Shown here piece after piece: positions 33,236 through 44,037 of a stretch of DNA of 64,000 nucleotides. The position numbers and the translations under genes are program-made. The notes below the pieces were generated by a model. The model saw only the letters and a list, made by a program, of their open reading frames with translations. It was not told where the DNA came from and did not search any database. This DNA is from Heliopora coerulea (Eukaryota > Cnidaria > Anthozoa > Scleralcyonacea > Helioporidae): the NCBI GenBank assembly GCA_030142905.1, contig JASJOG010000043.1:1-64000 (forward strand), given 5' to 3'. Positions within the stretch are counted from its first letter, which is position 1, and each line of letters begins with the position of its first letter.

Positions 33236-34601
33236 GGTCACATGCACTATTTTTGGGACACTCATCTCCAATCAAAGAAAAGTTACGTAATTTTTCTTGC
33301 TAATATTGTTTTGGCAGATGTCCTCAATCGCATAAGATGAAACAAAAAAAATATAGAAGCATCTTCACATGCGCGTTTCTCTCGACGACGTTTAGACTGC
33401 GTGTCTGTGACGAAATTTTTCACCGGCAGAGGTGTTGCTGGCTAAACATTCCCCTCACCCCGAGGATTTAAGCAATAGGGATCGGCTACCACGACGACCA
33501 TCCACCAACCATTACATGCCAGGTGGGTCTAAGTAACCCCCCCAGTTTATCGCCACGGCGAAGTTAATGACGACACGTTTCTTCTTTATAAGGACTTTGA
33601 CGTGAAAGCCACTTACAGCTGTTGGCACATAACTCTTGTTCTTCCCGACTAAGATACGTTCTTGTTACTGGCACTCCGATATCAGTCAATGAAGAATCCG
33701 ATGTCGTATCTTTAACTCTGTCTCAACGCAGAAACGACTTCAATTCATACCAGGCCAAGTTCTCACTTTGGGGAGCCGATACTTCTCTCCCAACCTGTGT
33801 TTTCCCCCAAGAACTACACTTCTTCGCCACGTTACATGAAAGAAGTCAAACGATGCTAAAGAGACTTTACTTATCAAAGTTGTTTTGGGACTGTATGTCC
33901 GTCATGAGCTCAAATGAAAAGGCATCAGGTCTGGAACGTCGTCCATCGAAACATTCACTAAGTTTCGCATATTCTTTAATATATCTAGCATACGAATGTT
34001 TAAAATTTTATGGCATCTAGTTATTTAGAAAACTTAGCACTATTTTTATTCTCCTTACCTGACATAATACACAATGAAAGAGGAAGGAGTTGCATTTTGG
34101 CAATTCACAGGCGTGGATCTTGACTCCTAGTTGATACGAATGACCAGTTTACACTTTATTCCTTTTCCTTTTCTGCTCTCTGCTGTTGGGAAAAGAGCGT
34201 CTCTTTTTATGCTGTTGGTGGGCAATTTTGATTGACAGTGACTGATAGTAGAAGTTGACCAATCAGATACATTCTGACCAAGTCTTTCGCTCTGCCAGGT
34301 GAAGGCGTTGTTTGGAATGTAACATAATTAACAAGGATGTTTGAAAAAGATTTTTCGATACTAAATGTATATAGTTCTTTGTAAAATTATAATAGTAAAA
34401 TCAGAATGTACTAGTTTTTATCTCAGTTATGTTATTTCACAGTTTGGCATCGTATTTCGAGCTCAAATCTGATCTGAACAGGAATTACATCATATCTGGA
34501 ATTCAGCAAAGTATCCAATAACCAGGGCAAGGATTTAACAATACGAACTTGTACCTTGACCTTACATTCGATAACATAAACAAAAACCTTTTAAGCTAGA
34601 T

Positions 34602-35933
34602 CAGTGGTTCTCAACCTTTTTTGGATGAACACCCACCTGCCTTACGCCGAAACCGGTTGCCGTCCCCTTCTTGATATTCTTAGTAATGCCGTCATATAAT
34701 GATTTTAGTCAGAGAACCATTTAATTTATTTTAATATGAGTGCCATTGACTGCCAAATAACTATTCAGAACACATTTTCCCTCATTTAAACATTCGCTGT
34801 AAAGTCATCCAAATAACATTTGGAAGAGTTTTAAAATTGTATTCACTTCCAAACTCAATTAAGATTCTTAAAGAATAAAATTAACAATCACATTTAAAAT
34901 TGATGAAACAAAATCAATCTTCTGACACGTGGTAACAAAGTCATCCTAACTGTTCCTGTATGATGTAAAAGCATTTGATCAGACAAACCATCTCTTTGGC
35001 TTTCAAGCAAAAGAAGGCAGACTGATTTTCAGAAGGACTAAACTTAACAAAAGAAAAATTTTAAGTATCGATAAAGAAAACCCAAAAAGCCACTTACAAA
35101 ACAAAAACGAGCGCAAAAGAAACGCAAACAAATATAACTTGTTTTAAAATAACTGTTTTAGAAAAGTATTTTAGTCGCCCAATACCCGTCAGTGCTAAGG
35201 ACCAGAAGAGAAGCTTCATTGCAGGGATACATTCGTGGAAGCCCTGTTCCTGGTGATTTGCCACTAACTTCTTTACAGATGGACGGATGGATGTCAACTT
35301 GAGCCTGAGGGCACTCGAGGCTATGAGATTTAGCCGATTTTGGTACTTTGACTGCATGTGCAGTACTTGGCTGAAAGCCTGCTCAACGAGATAGGGAGTG
35401 GGGAATGCAAGGAACGGAATCCGGGCCTTCTCCCAGAACGTAGGAAAACGCTGGCCGTGCGTGGCCCACATCGCATGCCACCCAGATGTGCGAAACGTCG
35501 CTTGTGCCTCCTGGTCATTTTCAAGGTCAATAAGATTCTCCTGTATAGCGGCTTCGTTTTGAAATACATCCGCCCGGAAAGGTTTCACCACCCAATCGGG
35601 AACATCTAAATTCGTAACGTCCCTGAACTGGATTTTCATATCGTCCTTGACCGTCCTCCGCGCAAGCGCCAAACCGAAGAGCAATACCAAACTAAATAAT
35701 TGTAGTATATAGTTATTCTGTTCGGTGATGCTGAGTTGGTCAATGTTAGATTTTAACACTAGATAACTAGTAGGTAACTAGAAAGTTAAAATTGCTGTAG
35801 TGGCGAATGACTGATCAACCCCCACCATTCACATCCGAACGCCTTCTCTCTGTTGTATTGCTTCCATCGCCCCCAACGTTCTCTTAACGCCCCCTGGGGG
35901 GCTACACCGCCCCCGTTGAGAAACCTTGCAGTG
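34602..35933 (-). mobile_element. degenerate hAT (Charlie/ZBED-like) element
   Basis: The left end CAGTGGTTCTCAACC is the classic hAT/Charlie terminus. The right end reads GTTGAGAAACCTTGCAGTG, a degraded complement. Flanks do not show a clean 8-bp duplication. It is present only in copy A of the tandem duplication and encodes the transposase remnant at 35094-35759. Confidence 0.7.
35094..35759 (-). pseudogene. hAT transposase C-terminal remnant (ZBED/SCAND3-like)
   Basis: The segment FPTPYLVEQAFSQVLHMQSK followed by LNLIASSALRLKLTSIRP is the C-terminal dimerisation (hATC-like) region of Charlie/ZBED transposases. The catalytic RNase H part upstream is missing. The first residues and the hydrophobic tail do not look conserved. 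A non-functional fragment. Confidence 0.7.
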
Positions 35934-36337
35934 TAGACCATTGAAAATTTTGCAATGAGAAGTTGGTTCTCTCTGGAAGATTTTGCGTCTGAAACAAAAC
36001 TCTATATGATAATGCGTTCGGATATTTTCTGTCAAGGGCATGGTTGTCAGCGACTTACCTCTACCGTATTTACTTGATTAAACGCCACCCTCGAATAAAC
36101 GCCGCAAATACAAACAAAAATATTAAACGCCGCCCTCGAATAAACGCCGCATTTATTCTCATCGAGTCAGCGTTTAATTGAAGCATTCTCAACTAACTGA
36201 ATAAAGTATGAAATGAATTACACTCGAGTACTACACTTAATGAAGTACGGCACAACTTAATTTAAACCAGTCTCGGAAATTTATTCTTCTCGAATACAAT
36301 GTTTTTCAGTTCGAAGTGGCTATAAGTCACTGCTCTG

Positions 36338-36742
36338 CTACTTATTTCTCTCCAAAACTTCAGCTATGCGCAGTTCCGTAGTGAAAGCCGAGAATTTTGC
36401 CGGTACAACTAGTCCAACTTCTCTCTTCCTTTTTCCAGTGACCTTCGCGAATAGTTTGTTGTCAGCGTTTGCGTCTAGGAAATTCTTTAATAAGCGCGAC
36501 AGTTCTATTGGAACATGACCAGCAAGCGTCTTCTTCAGATCCGACTGCTTCGTGGCAGGTTTATAGACACCGATAGCATTTTCATCGTGTTCCTTTGCTT
36601 CTGCGCGAGTATCCTTCTCACATTCGAGTATTTCATCTACTACGGGAGTCCATATAGTCTTATAAACATGATGACCTCGAATAACCGTGTCAAAGTCTAC
36701 CTTGAAATACATTTTGAACTCCACTGGCATTGCTCTAGCCAT
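36338..36742 (-). CDS. HIRAN-like domain protein encoded by the pogo element
   Basis: An intact 134-residue ORF, divergent from the transposase with about 175 bases between the starts. The pattern FDTVIRGHHVYKTIW, DEILECEKDTRAEAKEHDEN-AIGVYK and LAGHVPIELSRLL resembles a HIRAN domain (conserved Asn-x-Asp-x-x-Ala-Ile-x-Val block plus G-H/Y-V/L-P). HIRAN domains in HLTF/Rad5-type proteins bind DNA ends. The C-terminus is basic then Ala/Arg-rich (KVTGKRKREVGL). It lies inside the TIRs, so it is probably an accessory transposon protein. The domain call is from memory of the family and is moderate. It could be translated as is. Confidence 0.6.
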   Translation of the reverse strand: MARAMPVEFKMYFKVDFDTVIRGHHVYKTIWTPVVDEILECEKDTRAEAKEHDENAIGVYKPATKQSDLKKTLAGHVPIELSRLLKNFLDANADNKLFAKVTGKRKREVGLVVPAKFSAFTTELRIAEVLERNK

Positions 36743-36918
36743 TCTTGTGCAAACTCGTGAAGTTTGCTTGAAAGTGTTTGCACCAAGTCAGTGACATTCA
36801 GTTCTTACTCGCACTTACTCAAATTACAATCATCGCTCGTGTTAATTGCAACTGGATCCATTTCTTAGCACGTGCAAAAGCGCAAAACCTGGGGGTGGCA
36901 ATTCACAACAATCAAGGA

Positions 36919-37320
36919 ATGGCCGACTCAAATAGAGCCCAAATGTCGCATAACGAAAAGAAAAAACAGAACTACAGCCTTACAGTCAAAAAACAAGCAA
37001 TCGTATATGCGGAACTACACGGGAATCGACCTGCTTCTCGCCGATTTCAAGTCGATGAAAGGAGAATACGAGAATGGAGAACGAAGAAGAGTGATATTGA
37101 AGGTGTTCTTGCAGCAAGGGGTAGAAAAGCAAACAAAGAAGTAGTTTGAGTGGAGGTGGCCGAAAACCGCTAAGCACGAAGTTAGAGGAAGTTCTAGTGG
37201 AGTGGATTGAAAGCAGACGATCTCGCGGTCTTCGAGTTTCCAGTAAACCTACAATGAAGAAAGCAGAGATGACCTATAACAACATGAAGGAAAGTGACCA
37301 CGTGGATAAAGACGACTTCA
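36919..37320 (+). pseudogene. pogo transposase, N-terminal DNA-binding part
   Basis: The segment YSLTVKKQAIVYAELHGNRP continued by ASRRFQVDERRIREWR is a Brinker/CENP-B-like HTH as in pogo and Tigger transposases. A frameshift at about 37135 (ARGRKANKE, then GGGRKPLSTKLEEVLVEWIE in another frame) is followed by the second HTH. The coding region then stops at the Penelope insertion, and the last codons DKDDF are duplicated at 42180-42194. Confidence 0.85.
37306..37320. repeat. 15-bp target-site duplication of Penelope element, left copy
   Basis: ATAAAGACGACTTCA, identical to 42180-42194. Both copies lie in the pogo transposase reading frame, which proves insertion into that gene. Confidence 0.95.
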
Positions 37321-37408
37321 TCTGGTTAAGAATATTAGTGCCCAGCATAAAGTTTTAAAAAGACCCATAATAACGGAGACTTTAATAAAAACAGAAATTT
37401 ATTTTATT

Positions 37409-37441
37409 GACATTTCGTCGCTAGTCTTGCGACATCTTCAG
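37409..37441 (-). ncRNA. hammerhead-ribozyme-like motif in PLE-1
   Basis: On the minus strand it reads CTGAAGA, T, stem GTCGC/GCGAC with loop AAGACTA, then GAAATGTC. Core boxes CUGANGA and GAAA are intact, with one extra U before stem II. An inverted copy at 42026-42060 keeps GATGTCGC...GCGACGAAACGTC but has lost the first box. Penelope-like elements are known to carry hammerheads. Confidence 0.55.
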
Positions 37442-37919
37442 AGTGAGGAATATATACAGGTGTTTGGAATGTATGCCAACTATTAACGATGACAGGAAGT
37501 AATTAAGTGTAAGAAAGGATTAACGTGTTGATGAGATGGACGATGAGATAACGAGTGGGTAGTGAGTTAGTAAGAGGATGCAGCTAACATGAGAACAAGA
37601 GATTAGAATTATGTTAAAGGAACAGATGTAATTTTAGCGTTGAGAGATGGGTTAAACTTCTTTATTAGCAGACTTTCCCTGAGAAGAAGTTCAAAGTGGG
37701 AAGAAGAGGTGCTGAGAATCGAAAAGTCATCATTTGAGAGGGAGTGGCTAGTTTCATCTACATCTACATTATATTAAGTCGGTAAAATCTATAGAGATAT
37801 CACACCAACTATTTAAAACTAAAATATATATATTTACAATCTGAAAAATTTTACTATTTAATAGTTTGTTTGTGGTGTGCCAAAACACTAGAATTAGAGG
37901 TGTAAGAAAGCGGTTTTCC

Positions 37920-38275
37920 TGTGTCGGCCGAAACTCTTAAGTGTTCCAAAACACGCGTATGTAAGTAGCGAAATGTTTCACCAATATACAATGACTGACA
38001 CCATTGACACTTGAATTTATAAACTATGCGTGAACGAAGAGCAAAAGGGATTTGGTCTTTAAAATGGAAAAGGCTTGACAGACGTTGAGTAGGTTTAAAT
38101 GCGATCCTAAGCTGGATTTGGAAAAAGGCGGAAGCAAAAAGTTTAACAAGTTGTTGGCGAATCTGAAGGGAATGTTGTCCGGTAAACGGAAGTGTAAGAA
38201 ATATAACGTGTTTGGGGACGGAGAAAGTTTTAAAAGGAGGGCAAAAAATTTTTTCGAGAAAAATACGAACACAGG
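37920..38275 (-). pseudogene. PLE-1 C-terminal region with GIY-YIG endonuclease
   Basis: Translation in the relevant minus frame gives RIVYKFKCQWCQSLYIGET and then FRYLHTRVLEHL. This is the Penelope GIY-YIG endonuclease start with its Cys-x2-Cys insert. Upstream linker sequence continues toward the RT but in a shifted frame. Confidence 0.75.
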
Positions 38276-38278
38276 AAT

Positions 38279-38910
38279 CTAAAAATTCGGTTGGAAAACC
38301 ATTTTTTTTTTTGGCATAACTTTTTTAAAATTTTCTAGTTCTTTATGAAAAATAGCATACGAGGACCAAATGTTGAAGTAACGAAAAAGTAAAGTTAAAA
38401 CTAAACCTTTCTTATAGACGAGAGGGATAAAACTTTCAAAATTGGCAAAAAGACCTGTAAAGGTCAGTTTACGATAGACGGAGGTAGAAAATCGACCACG
38501 GAAACGTTGGATTTGAATGTCTAAAAAAGGTAGGGTGTCACTGTTTTCAACTTGGTGGGTAAAATGGATATTAGGGTGTCTGGAGTTGATATAATTAAGG
38601 AAGGGCAAAATATGGTTGGGGGATCGAAATAAAATGAAGGAATCGTCTACATAACGTCGATAATATAGGGGTTTAAATTGGGAAGGGCAATCATTCAACC
38701 AGTTGGTTTCATGATGAGAGAGAAATACGTTGGCCAAAACGGGAGCTAGAGGGGAACCCATAGCCACACCATCAATTTGTTCGTAAAAATTTCCCTTGAG
38801 TATAAAATGACAATGTTTAACTGTTAAATTCAAGAGCTCTTTAAATTGTTCTCGATTAAAGTTTTGAAAATGGGTATTGTTATGGAAAAGTTTGTCCGTG
38901 ACGATTTCAA
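38279..38910 (-). pseudogene. PLE-1 reverse transcriptase, palm/thumb part
   Basis: Reads IEIVTDKLFHNNTHF, IDGVAMGSPLAPVLANVFLS and YYRRYVDDSFILF (catalytic YVDD), then VYRKLTFTGL. It is the direct continuation of the FDISSLFTNIPLLE segment at about 41875-41940, from which a LINE insertion has separated it. Confidence 0.9.
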
Positions 38911-39078
38911 TCAATCAAAATCTTTATTTATCCACGGATGTCTCTTCATACATGTATGCTCTTCCAGAGAGCCGTGCAAGAATAAATTAATTTTAACTAT
39001 TTATAAAATTAAGTACTAAATTATTATATATATATATATGTATATAAGTTACTGAAATTCCATTACGTCAACACAATA

Positions 39079-40156
39079 TTAAAAATTTACAGCATTGCAA
39101 TCGGATAGCACTCCTTGGACTTGCGTCTTTTGAGTACGATTAGATAGATAAATTGCCACCCACGCCAATGCTTTTGATTGAAATCCATAAAGATTTAGTT
39201 TTGTTAAAAGGATTTCATGGTCGATAGTATCAAAAGCTTTTTTGAGATCGAGGAACAAGACTGCATTAATTAGACCATTATCAATATTCAGTAACCATTC
39301 ATTTGTGGCATCCAACAGTGCCGTTACAGTTGAATGTAAAGGCCTAAATCCTGATTGGAATTTTGCTAAAATATTATTACGGATTAGATAATTATATAGC
39401 CCTTTCAAGTACCTTGATTGTAACTGGAAGTACTGAGATTGGACGATAATTAGTAGGATCTGTTTTGGAGTCGTCTTTAAAAATAGGTGATACTCTAGCA
39501 TTTTTCCAGTCGAAAGGTAAAATTCCTGTGTCTATAGACAGATTAAAAATATGTGTTAACGATTTAGAGACATAATTGGCACTGTACTTTAACAGATTAG
39601 CTGGAATAGTATCCAGGCCACTTGCCTTGTTAATATGCAAATTATTAATAATCTCAATGATCTCAGATCGTGACAATTGTATTAATTCGAAAGTTGAATT
39701 TGTTCGTTTAACATGATTTCTGAAATCAGTATTTGGTAATGAAATTGAAGAAGCTATCTCCGGCCCGATATTGACAAAATGCTGATTGAAAGCATTTGCA
39801 ATATCAAATGGATTTTGCAATGTAGCTCCTTTTACCTCCAACTTAGTAGGTTCAACATGAGATCTATTGTTCTTGGACAGGATAGAATTTATTCCCTTCC
39901 AAGTTCTACGCATATCGCTGGAATTCATAGAAAAGAAATTACTGTAATACTGAGCCTTATTGTATTTTATAGATTTATCTACATGATTCCTGGCACACTT
40001 GTAAGCTATCCAGTCGGATTCTGTGTTTTGAATAATTGCAATTCCTTTCAATCGGTCTCTCTCATGCATCAAATTTTTTATTTCGGAGGTTAACCACGGG
40101 GTAGATGAGTTCTTAACACGTTTCGACGTGTGCCAGTCAGCGATTTCTAAGAACAT
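39079..40156 (-). pseudogene. LINE reverse transcriptase, N-terminal half (frameshifted)
   Basis: Contains NKASGLDTIPANLLKYS, DWKNARVSPIFKDDSKTDP-NYRPISVLP, FQSGFRPLHSTVTALLDAT, VLFLDLKKAFDTIDHEIL and the fragment NRTQKTQVQGVLSDCNAV. The YADD motif and the thumb are absent. Two overlapping frames (40156-39392 and 39501-39079) show a frameshift at about 39400-39500. Confidence 0.9.
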
Positions 40157-40331
40157 GTTTTTTCAAAGCTGCCATGCCTTTATGGGGTCATTATAAGACT
40201 CAATCTGATCCCAAGGACCTTGGCTAATGTCCGTTAGAAAACGGTCCAAATCGAAATACCTGTAACTCCTAAATCTTATAACTTTTGGCTTAACCGAGGG
40301 CGTTACAAGCTTTCTGGCGCCATATATTAAA

Positions 40332-40887
40332 CTATGGTCGCTTGGACCAGTATGTGACACACCGGATATATTGAATACTAGGTTCATTAGTTACAAAAAG
40401 GTCTATTAGAGCAGAAGTGGTTCTTGTCACTCTGCTGTGTTCATTAATAAGCTGAGAGTATTGATATAAGTCACAAAGTTCAAGTAATTTTGTAGTATAT
40501 CCATCCGGGGAGGCGGTTGCAACGTTGCAATTAAAATCTCCTAGAATGTGTGATTCAATATTTAGTGCTTTAATTTTTTCAAGAATAGCTTCGAAATCTA
40601 CAGAGATTAATAGAGGAGTTTGGTGGCCTATACTTGGTACTAACCAGAAATAGCTTCGTCTTTGGTTTTCTAATTTCCACACACAAGAATTCCAAATTTT
40701 CGTTTTGGAGATCTTTTCTATTTATGAAATCTATTGGATCACGTATGTATATTGCAACCCCTCCGCCTTGCCTATTTCTATTCTTAGTAATAACAGAGTA
40801 ACCATCAATATGAAACTTGGACTCACAACAAGTATCATCAAGGCGAGTTTCGTTAATTATTAATATATCTAGTGTTTTATTAAACAT
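40332..40887 (-). pseudogene. LINE apurinic-like endonuclease domain (broken)
   Basis: Reads LIINETRLDDTCCESKF, DGYSVITKNRNRQGGGVAIY, VEIRKPKTKLFLVSTKYRPPN, HILGDFNCNVATASPDGY and, in the next frame, SGVSHTGPSDHSLIYGARK. These are the exonuclease-endonuclease-phosphatase motifs (ETRL, GDFN, SDHSL) of a LINE ORF2. At least two frameshifts. Confidence 0.88.
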
Positions 40888-41118
40888 TTGAACACGAAGC
40901 TCGTATTAAACATTTGAACACGAAGCTATATGTTTGAGTAAACTAGTTAAATTGAGAGCAGCGATTTTGAAACCCTTGATCTGAGGTAGATTAAAGTCTA
41001 GATTGGTTTCCTGATCATTTACAGTGGAGGAAAATGAATTTTGAGTAGAGCTGCTAGAAACGACCGTTGCTGGTGAGACAATACAAGAATTATTAAAGGG
41101 GTGCAGTGGTTTAGGAAT

Positions 41119-41872
41119 TCAATTTAGATGTTTTATGAGATTACTGAACATGGTTGCGTTGCCAGACGCCAACAAGTGGATGCCACCTTTATTAAGGTCT
41201 TTCACAGTAATATTTGAGTGACTAATTAGATCCCAACCATTCTGCCTACAGTATTTCGAAAGCTGTTTATTAACTTGACTTACTTTGTTGTTAAGAATAG
41301 AATCTGATCTACAGATAAGTTCAGAAATAGTTACCTTAATTGGCAAATCTGCTTCGCTTTCAATTTGTTTTGCCAAGTTTATTATATCCTCTGTAACGGC
41401 TTTCACTTCGGTTTTTTGAAGATCATTCGTTCCACAGTGTAAGATTATCTCATCAGGTTGACATTGTATACTTGGCTTTATATAGTGAGCCATGTCATGA
41501 TTCTTCGCCCCTGGAAATGATTTAACGACAACGCGATGCCTCACCACTTTGCCCAATTCCCAACCACGCTGATTTTTGATCATTGAATCACCAATGATTA
41601 CTGTTGTACGCTGTGGCCGTATTTCTTTGATTGGAGTTTCGGTTGGTGTCTTTGAAGTCTTCCTAACTTTAGTCTTTTTTATCTCAACGCTTTTCCAAGA
41701 CGATTCTGTTGTTTTGTTACTTTTATGGTTTACAGGGTCGTCTTCTGCACGATCTTCTTCGATTTCAATTTCAAGAGGACCAAAGCGGTTTTGGGTCTCA
41801 CTCAGAGTGGTTGATTGATATTTCATGTCTTTCTGCTGCCTTGCCCCGCTTTTAGATTTTTGTTTCTTTACT
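41119..41872 (-). CDS. LINE ORF1 with SGNH/GDSL-like esterase domain (5'-truncated)
   Basis: About 250 codons. A charged, Lys/Glu-rich N-terminal region leads to TTVIIGDSMIKNQRGWELG (block I, GDS), SFPGAKNHDMAHY (block II Gly), DEIILHCGTNDLQKTE (block III, GTND), then ISELICRSD and a terminal NITVKDLNKGGIHLLASGNA with the Asp/His-type block V (D-x-x-x-x-x-x-H). SGNH ORF1 proteins are known in CR1-type LINEs. It is open in frame into the preceding PLE RT segment, giving a chimeric frame that starts at 41958. Confidence 0.82.
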
Positions 41873-42179
41873 TCGAGAAGTGGGATGTTGGTGAAGAGGG
41901 AGGAAATATCGAAACTAGCCATAACAAGGTTATCGACGTCGAAATTCAACTGAAACAAATCATGTAGAAATGAAAAAGTCAGAAATGGTGTATGAACTAA
42001 AAGATAAAGGACGTAGAAGAGGAACGAGAAGATGTCGCAAGACTAGCGACGAAACGTCAGTAAAATAAATTTCTGTTTTTATTAAAGTCTCCGTTATTAT
42101 GGGTCTTTTTAAAACTTTATGCTGGGCACTAATATTCTTAACCAGATTACGTTTCCCACCTGGTTCGTCCATTGCCACC

Positions 42180-43212
42180 ATAAAGACGACTTCAAAGCTT
42201 CAAGAGGCTGGTTGTCCAACCAAATGAAGCGAAATGGTTTATCTTTGAGAAGGAGGACCTCCGCTGCTCAACAGGATCCAGAACGAATGATAGTTAAACT
42301 TTTGTCGTATGTAATTCAAGTAAGACGCCTACAGAAAAAGCACAATTACAGCCCCGCTGACATCATTGCAATGGACGAAACTCCAGTTTGGTGCGATATG
42401 ATTTCAGAAACCACTATTGACGCGGTCGGCAAGAAGACTATTACACTGAAGACGACTGATCATGAAAAGGCTAGAGTATCAGTCTGCTTAGCTGCCAAGG
42501 CCGATGGGACAAAACTTAAACCTATGGTGGTCTTTAAAGGAGCAAAACGAGAAGTCGCAGCGTTAAACGAAGAGTTCCAACGTAGAGCGGTCGTGGCAAC
42601 TTCAGTGAGTGGATGGATGGACACAACTCTGTTCTAGGAGCGTTTTCTTTCAACCGAAGGCTGTTGGCTTGGGACTCCTTCGAGTGCCACATTGAGGACA
42701 GTGTCACCGACTCTCTAAAATCCAAGAAATTCGATCGTGTGATTGTTCCAGGAGGTTGCACCAAATACATACAGGCGCCAGACGTAAGCTGGAACAAGCC
42801 ATTCAAGTCATTGTGCACCGAAAAGTACGATGAATGGCTGGGGACAGTCGGCATTCACGAAGAAACAGCAGCTGGAAATTTGAAAGCGCCACCAAGAAAA
42901 ACCATTTTGCAATGGATTCTGGATTCCTGGGCTGATTTGCTGACAGATGTCATCAAGAACTCGTTCACAAGTTGTGCATTGAATCTTCCAGTGGACGGCT
43001 CAAAGGATGATTCCATTCACTGTTTGAAGGAGGGACAGCCGTGTCGCACCGGACGAGCAAGCCTCAAGTCACAATTGGATATTCTCGATGAGCCAGAAAC
43101 GAATCCTTTCGACACTGAAGAATACACGTCTTCCGATGTCGAGGAGGCATATCCTACCATTCAGCTGTTGGACTCGGACCATGAAGGGGACAGTGACATT
43201 GAGATAGAATGA
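42180..43212 (+). pseudogene. pogo transposase, DDE catalytic part
   Basis: Starts in the duplicated target site and continues KASRGWLSNQMKRNGLSLRR. Catalytic residues are visible in IIAMDETPVW (first Asp), LLAWDSFECH (second) and GGCTKYIQAPDVSWNKPFK (third, 35 residues after the second). The tail is acidic (SDHEGDSDIEIE), as in Tigger/pogo proteins. A frameshift or short deletion at about 42620 splits it into two frames (to 42637 and from 42613). It is nuclear and would cut the TIRs at 36064 and 43436 if it were intact. Confidence 0.9.
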
Positions 43213-44037
43213 GAAAAGTGACAGTAGCGCGCTAGTCACCAGAAACATACTTACCACATAAGACAGTGAACATTTCAGATGAGACATTAATTATGTTCTT
43301 AGGGTTTTAGTTTTAGTTTTTGGGTTTTAGTATTAAATTTGATTTAATTAGTCGAGTTCAAAGATTTGCAATAAACGCCGCAGCCGCAGCTCAAAAAATT
43401 CAATAAACGCCGCGGCTTTTGTTCGAATAAATACGGTAACTGTGATACAATGCAGTTCTCCACGTTGTGATAGCAACGTTCTTTGACATTTAGACTGTTA
43501 CCGAAGTGACTTTACTGATTTTGAATCGGCTCAAACTCGGCGTTTATGTTAGGATAAATTTTTGAAAATGTCAAATTGGTCCTTCTCTCATTCAAAAATT
43601 GCTGCCATTTTGAATTTAATAATTTGAAAGTACTGGTATTAGAGGGGCTTTGTCTGAGGCTCTATAATTTATTACCGAAATCTTTAACGGCAAATGCCCT
43701 TCTGCTTGCTAGAGCACTACAGGAGAGGTACCATTAAAAGATTAAAGTGTCTTTATCTATTGTGGGTAACCCTGTAAGTTATCTGTTCTTCCTAAAAATC
43801 CAGGCTAGGCAAGTGTCATTACACCCCTCATGAGTCCAGTGTTGGTATTAGAGGAAACCAAACTAAAGTGCTCAAAGAAAACTCACATTGATCAGATATG
43901 ATCAAATCAGACTGCATATCACTCTTCTTACATGTTAACAAGGTAACTTTAATGATAGATGAATGTTCTAACAATCCAAGCTACCTATGAGTTAGGTCAC
44001 ACATATGTAGAACTTGTGCCTTAGTTCACCATCTGAG

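Larger units (their letters stand above)
29737..36063. repeat. tandem duplication, copy A
   Basis: Collinear with 43437-50806, starting at TAACTGTGATACAATGCAG and ending at GTTGTCAGCGACTTACCTCTA. By eye the two copies differ by a few percent plus indels. Copy A uniquely carries about 1.8 kb (roughly 34150-35933) with a hAT fragment. Copy A lacks the LINE and the 0.86 kb insertion found in copy B. Content: interspersed repeats, SINEs and two minus-strand CAP-domain exons. Confidence 0.93.
38911..41872 (-). mobile_element. CR1-like LINE nested in PLE-1
   Basis: The 3' end (low coordinate) has AATAAAGATTTTGATTGATTG repeats. In 5'-3' order on the minus strand it carries an SGNH-domain ORF1, an APE-type endonuclease and a partial RT. 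The RT's YADD-containing half is deleted. It splits the PLE RT between residues LLE and IEIVTDK. A target duplication is not obvious (at most 3-4 bases). The exact ends are approximate by a few bases. Confidence 0.85.
37321..42179 (-). mobile_element. Penelope-like retroelement (PLE-1) inserted in the pogo transposase
   Basis: Flanked by a perfect 15-bp target duplication. The ends are inverted copies of each other (GCCCAGCATAAAGTTTTAAA and complement), as in Penelope pLTRs. The minus strand encodes fragments of a PLE reverse transcriptase and a GIY-YIG endonuclease (IVYKFKCQWCQSLYIGET at about 37940-38030). 5'-truncated, frameshifted, and interrupted by a LINE at 38911-41872. Confidence 0.93.
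36064..43436 (+). mobile_element. pogo/Tigger-family DNA transposon, host of nested insertions
   Basis: Termini are CCGTATTTACTTGATTAAAC at the left and the complement of CCGTATTTATTCGAACAAAA at the right. Both subterminal regions repeat AATAAACGCCGC. A TA target duplication flanks it (36062-36063 and 43437-43438). It encodes a divergent pair: a HIRAN-like ORF (minus) and a DDE transposase (plus). A 4.86 kb Penelope element interrupts the transposase; without it the element would be about 2.5 kb. It sits exactly between the two copies of the tandem duplication. Confidence 0.9.
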
